Assembly (NCBI GenBank): GCA_015233485.1
Contig: JADFXO010000098.1
Span: forward strand, 1-11,399
Reading direction: 5' to 3'
DNA: 11,399 nt
Source of the DNA: Nitrospirota bacterium
Lineage (GTDB): Bacteria > Nitrospirota > Thermodesulfovibrionia > Thermodesulfovibrionales > Magnetobacteriaceae
The notes under the pieces are model-generated. The model had not been told where the DNA came from, searched no databases, and worked only from the letters and a program-made list of their open reading frames with translations. The position numbers were made by a program, and so were the translations under genes. This document shows, piece by piece, positions 1-6,590 of the stretch (position 1 is its first letter; each line of letters opens with the position of its first letter).

Positions 1-72
1 GGGGATTACCCCCCTTCGTCTTTAATCCTTATGCTATTGTGACACAGTGGGCCAGGACAAGGTCAGGTTATC
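1..72. other. Short intergenic tail after the last gene
   Basis: These 72 bases follow the fusion gene's stop and contain no recognisable start codon with a ribosome binding site on the minus strand. A small GGGG-ATTA-CCCC inverted repeat at 1-12 touches the window edge and might be part of a terminator, but the bases that would form a T tract lie outside the window. Confidence 0.4.
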
Positions 73-2118
73 TTAATTTGTACCAATGAAGGCTGGCCGT
101 GGTTTTCCGTTTATAAAGGCGCAGATATCCACAGCCTGTTCAGGGCTAAGGTCGGGGTAATCAAGCGGCATATTGGATAAAAGAAACGGGGCGCACCTGT
201 CCATCCTGCTCATACCAGCGCCGTCATTATAAGAACCCTGCCCCCACACCGGAGGCGCTCCCCTTGTTCCTAAACCGTCCATGTGATGGCAGGCAGCACA
301 TTTCTGTCCAAACAGCAGCCGCCCGGCCAGTGGATCAGGTTTGTGGCCTGTGTCGGGAAATTTTGCGCCAAGCCATGACACGTCGGCATATATGGGAATA
401 TCTTTGGATATCCATGTCAGATAGGTTACTATTGACGCCATTTCTTTACTTTCAACGGGAAGGGCCTTGCCGTTTAAACTGCGTTTAAAACAATCGTTTA
501 TACGTGTAACCAAGTCTGTGGAAAAATCATGCCTTTTAGTATATTTCGGATAAACAGCCGCAACGCCGACAAGAGATATACCCCCTTCTTTTCTGTTGCT
601 TTCTATCCCCGAGTTAAAATGGCAACTCGTACAGGAGAGTGCATTACCGGTAAAAGCCGGGACATAGCGGCTGGTATCGGCCATTATATTAAATCCTGCC
701 AATACGTATTCTCTGATATCGGCCGGGGCATCCTCTGGTTTTGGAGGCATAATAGATAAAGACGGCATAGCTGTAACGGGTGGCTTTATTAACTGCTCTG
801 TTGGCTTATGCTCCGGTTGCGCAAAATAAAAATAAAAGTAACATGGAACAATAAAGATCAATAAGAGCAAAAACGGTATAAAAGCCCCTGTTACTTGCCT
901 GCCCTTGTAATTGGATTTTGCAATTCGATACGCCAAAAACCCTGACATTGCGGCGCCTGCAAGCAAAACAAGAATCTGAAACACTTTTATTATCTCCATT
1001 GATACAAGGGCTGTGGCGGTCTGCGGCCTTTGTACCCCGATCATTTCCATTATGTTGTATAAACTCAGTTTACCGTTTACCAATAACTCGTGAAATGTAG
1101 CAACAGCCAACTGATTGGCAAACGCAAGGGGAATCAGAAAGTATCCAAATCTGGAAAACACAATACTTACAGGCTCCTCCGTGCGGTAAGAAACAAACCT
1201 GCTTACCGCATAAAGCAACAGCACCGGTACTGCCAAAACGCTCACATAGAGGGCTGCGATGCTCAGATTCAAATTTTTGATGCCTAAAAAACCCTCTGCC
1301 CAGTGCTGGCTCCTAAGCATGATGCTCAGGCTTAAGCCTACACCTATGAAAAGGGCGGCCAGGAAGGATTCCTCGAGCTTTGGCTTTTGTAAAAACCAAA
1401 GCCCCCTTGTGGGTGGCCTGATTTCTATAGAGATGGAGTCATTAGGGCAGTTTTTAACGCAATTTCCACAGTAAGTGCAGTTTGCAGGTTGGTTTTCACT
1501 GACCCTTGGCACTAAAAACACAGGACAGCCCGGCGCATTCTTACCCCCCTTATAACACCCCATAGAGTTGCATTTTGCGCAGATTGAGGGCTGTGCTTTT
1601 AGCTCAACCATTCCTGCCTTTGAAAAAATCGTAGCCATACCTCCTAATGGACACAGATACCGGCACCATGTACGCCTCGTATAGAATGCCCCTGATATAA
1701 CCGCAAATGTCGCAAGAGTCAGCATCAGCATTGCGGATATCTGAGTGGAGAGAACTATGCCGAGTATAAATTCAGTATAAATCAGAGAGATAAACAACAA
1801 ATATGTAATCCATGCCCCATATTTTTTTAAAAACATCGGTACAGGCAGATTATTACCCACAAGCCTCTGAACCAAATCGTTTACCATAGCAAATGGACAT
1901 ATCGAACACCAAAAACGCCCTACCACCAAAAACATCAAAGGAAGAATTGACCACCACAAAAACCATGTCATCGAAAGACCCAGGTTATACCTTGCCTCTG
2001 TCCTGCCATATAAAAGCACATAAACAAGAAAGACAAAAAACAAGGCGGTCGGCCACCGTAATACGGCAGGATACCATTTCCTGGAGAGAATATTTTTTAT
2101 AAATCGGGATATATTCAT
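73..2118 (-). CDS. NapH-like polyferredoxin membrane protein fused to a TsdA-like diheme cytochrome
   Basis: This 681-aa protein is counted from ATG 2118; a TTG at 2130 would add four residues. The N-terminal half resembles the NapH/NosR/CcoG membrane ferredoxins. Transmembrane segments flank two cysteine pairs, WCSICP (C71, C74) and TWCRYLCP (C152, C156). Cysteines C180/C183/C188/C198 and CTYCGNCVKNCP (C214, C217, C220, C224) follow, the latter a standard 4Fe-4S site and the former a second cluster-like set. About four more transmembrane helices lie between 252 and 433. The C-terminal part (about 460-681) is a TsdA-like diheme module: CTSCH (C496, C499, H500), C543 exactly 43 residues after H500, CAACH (C607, C610, H611) and NMP (M650). 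The topology should place the hemes in the periplasm. Electrons likely pass between the quinone pool and the hemes through the Fe-S part (inference). It is the last gene seen; its stop is TAA at 73-75. Confidence 0.85.
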   Translation of the reverse strand: MNISRFIKNILSRKWYPAVLRWPTALFFVFLVYVLLYGRTEARYNLGLSMTWFLWWSILPLMFLVVGRFWCSICPFAMVNDLVQRLVGNNLPVPMFLKKYGAWITYLLFISLIYTEFILGIVLSTQISAMLMLTLATFAVISGAFYTRRTWCRYLCPLGGMATIFSKAGMVELKAQPSICAKCNSMGCYKGGKNAPGCPVFLVPRVSENQPANCTYCGNCVKNCPNDSISIEIRPPTRGLWFLQKPKLEESFLAALFIGVGLSLSIMLRSQHWAEGFLGIKNLNLSIAALYVSVLAVPVLLLYAVSRFVSYRTEEPVSIVFSRFGYFLIPLAFANQLAVATFHELLVNGKLSLYNIMEMIGVQRPQTATALVSMEIIKVFQILVLLAGAAMSGFLAYRIAKSNYKGRQVTGAFIPFLLLLIFIVPCYFYFYFAQPEHKPTEQLIKPPVTAMPSLSIMPPKPEDAPADIREYVLAGFNIMADTSRYVPAFTGNALSCTSCHFNSGIESNRKEGGISLVGVAAVYPKYTKRHDFSTDLVTRINDCFKRSLNGKALPVESKEMASIVTYLTWISKDIPIYADVSWLGAKFPDTGHKPDPLAGRLLFGQKCAACHHMDGLGTRGAPPVWGQGSYNDGAGMSRMDRCAPFLLSNMPLDYPDLSPEQAVDICAFINGKPRPAFIGTN

Positions 2119-2879
2119 TTCCCCCCCCAAAGCGGCCTCGATTGGCTCATTATGAAAGATGATACGTCCTGAGCCTGTTGTTGAGAAAGCTTAGCGTTGC
2201 CTTTAGGCATATTAAATAAAATAAATGCAGAAATATGGTTATTCAAAGGCGAGGCATTGGTGTATGAGTTTGGTCCCCATAGTGGCGGTGCGGTCTTATT
2301 GCCGCTGCCGTCCTTACTGTGGCATTTTGCGCAGTTTGTTAAGTACACCTTCCCCCCGTTTTGGGCATCAGGGTTTTGAGGCAATGAAACGGGAGGTAAT
2401 CCAAGCCAGGGAACTTTTGAATAAATTGGAATATCGTGCGATATCCAATGCAGATATGCAATGATACTCTGCATCTGGCGGTCTTCAGCCGGCGGCGGGC
2501 TTATGTTTAAACTCTTAGAAAAACAGTTTCTGACGGCAGTCGGCAAATCAATTATCTTCGCCTCGCCAGAGCTGCGGCGCGGATAGACTGCCGCTACTCC
2601 AAGAAGCGAAATTCCGCCACCTTTTCCACCTTTCGTGAAGCCGCCAAGGAAATGGCAGTTCCCGCATGAGAGATTGCCTCCGAAATATCGCTGTGTGTTC
2701 ATTAAGATATCGTATCCGGACATAACGGCGTTACGTATATTTTCCGGGGCGTCATTGGGGTTAACATTCTTATACGGCGGCACTGAGGTTTTATCTGCGC
2801 CCTCATCTGCAAAAGCAAATAAAACCCCATAAACGAGTAAAACAATTATAACAAGTATGCCGTTTTTTATCAGATTCAT
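2115..2879 (-). CDS. Secreted TsdA-like diheme cytochrome c
   Basis: This 254-aa protein has a signal peptide or N-terminal anchor (about 5-24, with a possible cleavage after FAFA). It is a two-domain diheme cytochrome c. Heme site 1 is CGNCH (C72, C75, H76); heme site 2 is CAKCH (C183, C186, H187). The body follows the thiosulfate dehydrogenase/tetrathionate reductase (TsdA) pattern: G-x-L-S-C-x-x-C-H, 'SLLGVAAVYP', 'RNCFSKSLN', 'MQSIIAYLHWIS' and 'APPLWG'. C119 lies exactly 43 residues after H76, the same spacing as the His53/Cys96 heme ligand pair I recall for Allochromatium TsdA, so the unusual Cys-ligated heme 1 is probably kept. M224 in 'FNMP' is the likely distal ligand of heme 2. The expected reaction is two-electron interconversion of thiosulfate and tetrathionate in the periplasm; the direction is not readable. 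It overlaps the next gene by 4 bp at ATGA. Confidence 0.85.
   Translation of the reverse strand: MNLIKNGILVIIVLLVYGVLFAFADEGADKTSVPPYKNVNPNDAPENIRNAVMSGYDILMNTQRYFGGNLSCGNCHFLGGFTKGGKGGGISLLGVAAVYPRRSSGEAKIIDLPTAVRNCFSKSLNISPPPAEDRQMQSIIAYLHWISHDIPIYSKVPWLGLPPVSLPQNPDAQNGGKVYLTNCAKCHSKDGSGNKTAPPLWGPNSYTNASPLNNHISAFILFNMPKGNAKLSQQQAQDVSSFIMSQSRPLWGGK
2119..2128 (-). promoter_or_regulatory. G8 tract acting as ribosome binding site at the cytochrome/fusion junction
   Basis: Eight consecutive G residues (minus strand, 2121-2128) lie within the last codons of the TsdA-like gene, 2 nt before ATG 2118. The tract is G-rich enough to resemble a Shine-Dalgarno, though spacing is very short. It decides the start of the next gene at ATG 2118 rather than the in-frame TTG at 2130. 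A homopolymer of this length is also a slippage-prone site; see the findings. Confidence 0.45.
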
Positions 2880-2882
2880 CGG

Positions 2883-3443
2883 TTAATTTTTGGATCCCAC
2901 ATTTTCCTCAATTAATGACTTCTCAAAGGTTAGAATATTTATTCCATCCTCTCTGAGATAGTTAAGCGAATCAGCCATACTGACAATCAAATGAATGCCG
3001 AGACCATCCAGAGTCATTTCCTCAAGGGGTTTACCGGCATCAAAAGCCGGAGCTTTAGACGGGTTAAACTCACGGCCGTCGTCACGAACCTCTACTATAA
3101 TCCGTGTCCCCTCAATCCTTTGTCTGATTTGAATAATGTGCTCTTTCCGGTCATCGTACGCATGGGTGATAATATTTGTAAATATCTCCTCAAGTATCAG
3201 ATTGACGTCAAAAATCACCTTTATCGGAACACTGTATCTCTCAAGCTCATGCACGATGTCCATAAGCCTGTCCATCTCCAAAATACTGTTTTTCAGATTG
3301 TAAACCATCTTTTTGGGGTGTGTTTGTGGTTTTTTCCCTGACGATGCGGCCATGTATTTGAAGGCTGCCGCTGAGACTATAATCAGGCCGTTTACTGCCG
3401 CAAACACATATAGTATACTTATACTGGATAATTCCTGAGACAT
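2883..3443 (-). CDS. RsbW/SpoIIAB-like HATPase with N-terminal membrane anchor
   Basis: This gene encodes a 186-aa protein from the preferred start at 3443; an upstream in-frame ATG at 3458 would give 191 aa. The later start is preferred because it forms a TAATG coupling with the preceding ORF. An N-terminal hydrophobic segment (about residues 8-30) is followed by a linker and a GHKL ATPase domain of the anti-sigma kinase type: 'LILEEIFTNIITHAY' (82-96, N-box N90), 'VRDDGREFNP' (119-128, G1) and 'DGLGIHLI' (146-153, G2). In the family these proteins phosphorylate the STAS antagonist on serine and bind a sigma factor or another target. A membrane anchor is not usual for RsbW and would place the switch at the inner membrane. 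The first gene of the operon encodes the matching STAS protein. No sigma factor gene is in the window, so the target is unknown. It ends 3 bp before the cytochrome start. Confidence 0.85.
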   Translation of the reverse strand: MSQELSSISILYVFAAVNGLIIVSAAAFKYMAASSGKKPQTHPKKMVYNLKNSILEMDRLMDIVHELERYSVPIKVIFDVNLILEEIFTNIITHAYDDRKEHIIQIRQRIEGTRIIVEVRDDGREFNPSKAPAFDAGKPLEEMTLDGLGIHLIVSMADSLNYLREDGINILTFEKSLIEENVGSKN

Positions 3444-3694
3444 TAAATAACAGTCCATGTATTAATTTTAATAAATCGGATCAGTCCGATGATGTCATCG
3501 TTAGGCGCATAAGCCCATGTCCTTTCACCGCATGATGAACTCCAGATAGCTAACCCATGACAGGTTGCTCTGAAGCGGAGCCGGTCTTCGATTTCCATAG
3601 ATATCAGCTTACCACATGCGGAAGGTAAAGTCAAACGTTTTGTGTGTCCCAACAGGGTAAGCTCACCGCAATTCATATATGAAAACGATGACAT
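3443..3694 (-). CDS. Small hypothetical protein (83 aa)
   Basis: I do not recognise this 83-aa ORF. It is supported by position. It fills what would otherwise be a gap of about 300 bp between the kinase and ATPase genes, has GGGAG 4 nt before its ATG, and its stop TAA shares a base with a downstream in-frame ATG (TAATG at 3441-3445) of the ATPase gene. The protein is soluble-looking, with four cysteines. The stretch 'KRLTLPSACGKLISMEIEDRLRF' (about 19-41, quoted in two overlapping halves below the limit: KRLTLPSACGKL and LISMEIEDRLRF) loosely recalls the swapped-hairpin AbrB/MazE pattern (R-x-T-L-P ... G/E-D-x-L), but the glycine and spacing are poor, so I do not assign it. It may couple translation to the ATPase gene. 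It could also be spurious. Confidence 0.45.
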   Translation of the reverse strand: MSSFSYMNCGELTLLGHTKRLTLPSACGKLISMEIEDRLRFRATCHGLAIWSSSCGERTWAYAPNDDIIGLIRFIKINTWTVI

Positions 3695-3697
3695 CTA

Positions 3698-3703
3698 TCT
3701 CCC
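3698..3703 (-). promoter_or_regulatory. Shine-Dalgarno before the 83-aa ORF
   Basis: GGGAGA on the minus strand lies about 4 nt before ATG 3694, in the 53-bp gap after the kinase stop. It is one of the reasons for believing the small ORF is translated. Confidence 0.4.
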
Positions 3704-3747
3704 GCTGTCTTCTCGCGTATAACCCACCCTAAAAAATATCTGAGTAG

Positions 3748-5817
3748 TTATGAATTTTCATTGGACGGCGCTATTGGTATTGTAACGCTAAAGGTAGTTC
3801 CCTCTCCCAAAATGCTAACGCACGTGATAGTGCCCTTTAGGGCCTGAGTAATGAGATTGTAGAGGATGTGCAGGCCAAGTCCGGTTCCGCCGCCGGCCCT
3901 GTTCGTCGTAAAAAAAGGATTGAATATCTTGCCCATATTCTCCTGAGGAATTCCCCTGCCGTTGTCGCTGTATTTTAGGGATAAAGAATCGCTATTGTTT
4001 ACTATCTCTATAGTTATTATCCCCTTGTCATTATCTTTGAACGCGTGCATAAGAGAGTTTATAACAAAATTAGTTATTATCTGCGCCAATGCACCTGGAT
4101 AACTATTTATCTGTAAATCCACGGGACACTCAAGTCTGATCTCGCACGATGTTTGTTTTAATTTCGGACTCAGGCTTGTTATCACCTTCTCGATGTAATC
4201 TCTGACGTTAAATAATCGCATTTCCTGCGATGTCTGGTCAGCTGCGACCATCTTGAAACTCTTGACAAGTTCGCTGGTTCGCTCCAGGTTCGTTAGAATC
4301 AACTCGCTGGATTTTGTGGCGTGGGTGAAATAATTGAAAAGCTCATCCTTTTTTGCGGTCTTGTTGTTAATAGCGGTGGAGAGCTTGCTTGTTATGTCTT
4401 GCAGATGAGAAGCCGTGGTTACGGCAATCCCTATGGGGGTGTTTATTTCATGTGCCACGCCCGCAACCAACCCGCCAAGGGCCGCCATCTTCTCGGCCTC
4501 CACCAATTTATCCTGGCTTTGGCGCAAGGACTCCTCGACTTGTTTACGATGTGCTATGTCTTTTTCAAGCTGCAGGTTTGTAATGTTCAGTTCGTTTGTA
4601 CGGGCACTGACAAGCTCTTCAAGGTGATTCTGATATTGCAGCAATTCCTTCTGGGCCTTTATTCGCTGGAGAATGTTAAAGAGCAAGATGACGATGAATA
4701 TAACCAGACCGGTTATGACCGCGGCAATGCCCCATATAATGTGCTTGTATTTGTAATAAAATGTCTCCGGTATGTTGATGACAGAAGCCCCTGGGGGTAG
4801 GGCGCGGATATCTATATTAAACCTCTTCAATGCTTTATAGTCAAACATAAATGAATTCGGGCTTTTCATAACCACGGGAATGCCGCCTGGTTTCTCGCCG
4901 TTTAAGATTCGAAGCGCAAGCCTCCCTGCCGTCTCGCCCTGATAAAAACTGTTTTTTAACATGCCGCCGACTATCCCATACCCCAGCATGTAGTCCACTG
5001 CCCCGTACATAGGGACGTTGGCGGCCTTTGCAATTTGAGGAATCGTCTCTGACGGCGAGTAGGACGCGCCGCTTTTGTCCTTAAAGAACGATAAGTAAAA
5101 CACGGCGCTATCCTGGGGGTTGAGTCCTCTGACGGTGTCTTCGATCTCTGCAAGTGTAGAGTTATCTAAAAAGGTAAATTTGATTGAGCCGCCGTAGCCG
5201 GCTGTTTTATCAAGGAATTCTTTTTTTAGTAACACGCCGGTGGTCATTTTATCGTTTACTACTATGAAGTTCTTCAGGCGCGGATTCAGTCGCAGGGCAA
5301 CGTCAGTCGTCGCTTTTAAATCAGCCTCTTCATTGACCCCTGTAAAATAATCGTATCCTGCGGTTTGAGAACCATTAAAATTATTAATCCCGCAGAAAAC
5401 TGCCGGTACGCCGGGGAAAATCTCTTCATGGTATTTTTTTATAAAATCCAGCGCGTCGTCGTCTGTTGCAATGAGCACATCAAACCTGATTCGCTTATAC
5501 TTGTACTTATATATCGCTTTTAACATATCCCAGTATTTATCGTCGTTTGCTATTTTAGTATCCATGTACTCGGTATGAACGACGATGCCGTTACGATTTC
5601 CAAGAACAGACTCAATCCCTTTTACCTCGTTATTTGTCCACGCATAGCCGTAGTTATAGGAGTTGAGAATCAGGACATGTTTTTCCTGTTTGGCGTAGGC
5701 ATCAGACAATGACAAACTCATATGCAACAATAAAAGGCTTAACGAGACGAAAAGAAGGCTTCTCAAACCTCCACGCCATTTACATATGTTATGTGGATTG
5801 TACATACTCTCCATCAT
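3748..5817 (-). CDS. Hybrid-sensor histidine kinase with periplasmic ABC_sub_bind domain
   Basis: This 689-aa membrane sensor kinase begins with a signal/anchor segment (about 19-41). A periplasmic ABC_sub_bind domain follows (about 46-345; 'HVLILNSYNYGYAW' 47-60, 'LIATDDDALDF' 115-125), then a transmembrane helix at 359-380 and a coiled coil at about 383-445. The catalytic core has the H-box GVAHEINTP with His456, N-box residues N583/N587, the G1 box DNGRGIP (618-624), FFTT (635-638) and the G2 box GGGTGLGL (642-649), so it should be an active kinase. There is no receiver domain in the chain. The only receiver in the window is the REC-DUF3369-PP2C protein, its likely partner (inference). It begins at ATG 5817 inside the stop of the ComA homologue; ATG codons at positions 2 and 5 are alternatives. 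No good Shine-Dalgarno is seen, so translation is probably coupled. The word 'hybrid' here refers to receptor plus kinase, not a fused receiver. Confidence 0.93.
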   Translation of the reverse strand: MMESMYNPHNICKWRGGLRSLLFVSLSLLLLHMSLSLSDAYAKQEKHVLILNSYNYGYAWTNNEVKGIESVLGNRNGIVVHTEYMDTKIANDDKYWDMLKAIYKYKYKRIRFDVLIATDDDALDFIKKYHEEIFPGVPAVFCGINNFNGSQTAGYDYFTGVNEEADLKATTDVALRLNPRLKNFIVVNDKMTTGVLLKKEFLDKTAGYGGSIKFTFLDNSTLAEIEDTVRGLNPQDSAVFYLSFFKDKSGASYSPSETIPQIAKAANVPMYGAVDYMLGYGIVGGMLKNSFYQGETAGRLALRILNGEKPGGIPVVMKSPNSFMFDYKALKRFNIDIRALPPGASVINIPETFYYKYKHIIWGIAAVITGLVIFIVILLFNILQRIKAQKELLQYQNHLEELVSARTNELNITNLQLEKDIAHRKQVEESLRQSQDKLVEAEKMAALGGLVAGVAHEINTPIGIAVTTASHLQDITSKLSTAINNKTAKKDELFNYFTHATKSSELILTNLERTSELVKSFKMVAADQTSQEMRLFNVRDYIEKVITSLSPKLKQTSCEIRLECPVDLQINSYPGALAQIITNFVINSLMHAFKDNDKGIITIEIVNNSDSLSLKYSDNGRGIPQENMGKIFNPFFTTNRAGGGTGLGLHILYNLITQALKGTITCVSILGEGTTFSVTIPIAPSNENS

Positions 5818-6578
5818 TCCATGGTGTTGAAAAAAGTCTCCGACCTCAGTCCCTGCCTTAACGATTCGACAACTATGATGTCATCAGGGACAATATTGCC
5901 GAGATTTACGTTTGCGCCGAATCTGTTAATAAAATATGCCTGGTTTTGATGTGTAGGCGCCTCAATAATTAAATCCCTATGGTTGCACGATTCTACTATC
6001 GCGTCAAAAATATCGGCTCTAAGCGTACCATCCTCCCTAAAAATTCCACCCATACCGGTAGCCCTGGCCTCTATTATAACATAAGAACATCCTGCGCCCT
6101 GAAGCCTCTTTATTTCGTTTATCCACTGTTTATCGGTCATAGTATCGGCCTCTTTGGAAGATTTGCTGCCAACCTCGCCTACAACTGTGAAGTGTTTATA
6201 TTTTTTAAGGATAGACTCTATTATCTCTACACGGCGCTCTATATCAATATTAATCGTCCCCGCCGAGACCTCAATCCAATCTACCCCGCAAAAACTAAGG
6301 TAGTCACAATAACTATCAATGGAGCTTTGGTAGAAAAACTTCTCGAACAGTGTGCCTCCGAAACAGACATTGACGCCAAAGTCCTTATATAGCTTAACTT
6401 TCTCGTGGAGATGGGGTACAACTAAGGCAGAGCCAATCCCAAACTTTGCAATATCGATGAGTTGATTGTAGTCTTTCAGGTATGACTCCAGATAACCCAG
6501 TGGAAGCCCTAAATCCATTATGGCGGTGAGACCGTATTTCCTCAGCTTTTGAACTCTTACAGGTAATTTCAGCGGCAT
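5814..6578 (-). CDS. Phosphosulfolactate synthase (ComA) family protein, divergent
   Basis: This 254-aa protein has the usual length for the ComA family, a TIM-barrel enzyme that adds sulfite to phosphoenolpyruvate to give (2R)-phospho-3-sulfolactate, the first step of one coenzyme M route. Family landmarks occur in order: GLTAIMDLGLP (16-26), KFGIGS (45-50), GGTLFE (74-79), IEVSAGT (102-108), GEVGSKS (134-140), IIEARATGMGGI (168-179), EAPTHQNQ (206-213), VNLGNI (224-229) and ESLRQGLRSET (238-248). Against the archaeal enzyme as I remember it, several signature positions differ: KFGWGT is KFGIGS, SDG is SAG, VGKK is VGSK, and RESG is RATG. The fold assignment is strong but the exact reaction is not assured; a related sulfonate or phospho-acid reaction is possible. 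The stop overlaps the histidine kinase start (ATGA). A metabolic enzyme between two receptor-type genes is unusual. Confidence 0.85.
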   Translation of the reverse strand: MPLKLPVRVQKLRKYGLTAIMDLGLPLGYLESYLKDYNQLIDIAKFGIGSALVVPHLHEKVKLYKDFGVNVCFGGTLFEKFFYQSSIDSYCDYLSFCGVDWIEVSAGTINIDIERRVEIIESILKKYKHFTVVGEVGSKSSKEADTMTDKQWINEIKRLQGAGCSYVIIEARATGMGGIFREDGTLRADIFDAIVESCNHRDLIIEAPTHQNQAYFINRFGANVNLGNIVPDDIIVVESLRQGLRSETFFNTME

Positions 6579-6581
6579 AAG

Positions 6582-6589
6582 CCCTCCTT
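6582..6589 (-). promoter_or_regulatory. Strong Shine-Dalgarno before the ComA-family gene
   Basis: AAGGAGGG on the minus strand sits in the 12-bp gap between the binding-protein stop and the ATG at 6578, about 4 nt from the start. It fixes the start codon and suggests efficient translation of this gene within the operon. Confidence 0.65.
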
Positions 6590-6590
6590 C

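Noticed and set aside
1..14. GGGG-ATTA-CCCC inverted repeat as a rho-independent terminator
   Set aside because: The stem is only 4 bp and the T tract that would be needed lies beyond the window edge, so it cannot be judged.
2118..2130. TTG at 2130 as start of the NapH-TsdA fusion
   Set aside because: The ATG at 2118 forms a standard ATGA overlap with the preceding stop and follows the G-run; the TTG adds only Gly-Gly-Glu and has no ribosome binding site.
4321..4800. 159-aa open frame on the plus strand opposite the histidine kinase
   Set aside because: It lies antisense within the kinase catalytic and coiled-coil region, whose motifs are intact. It has no family resemblance and no supporting ribosome binding site that I can see.
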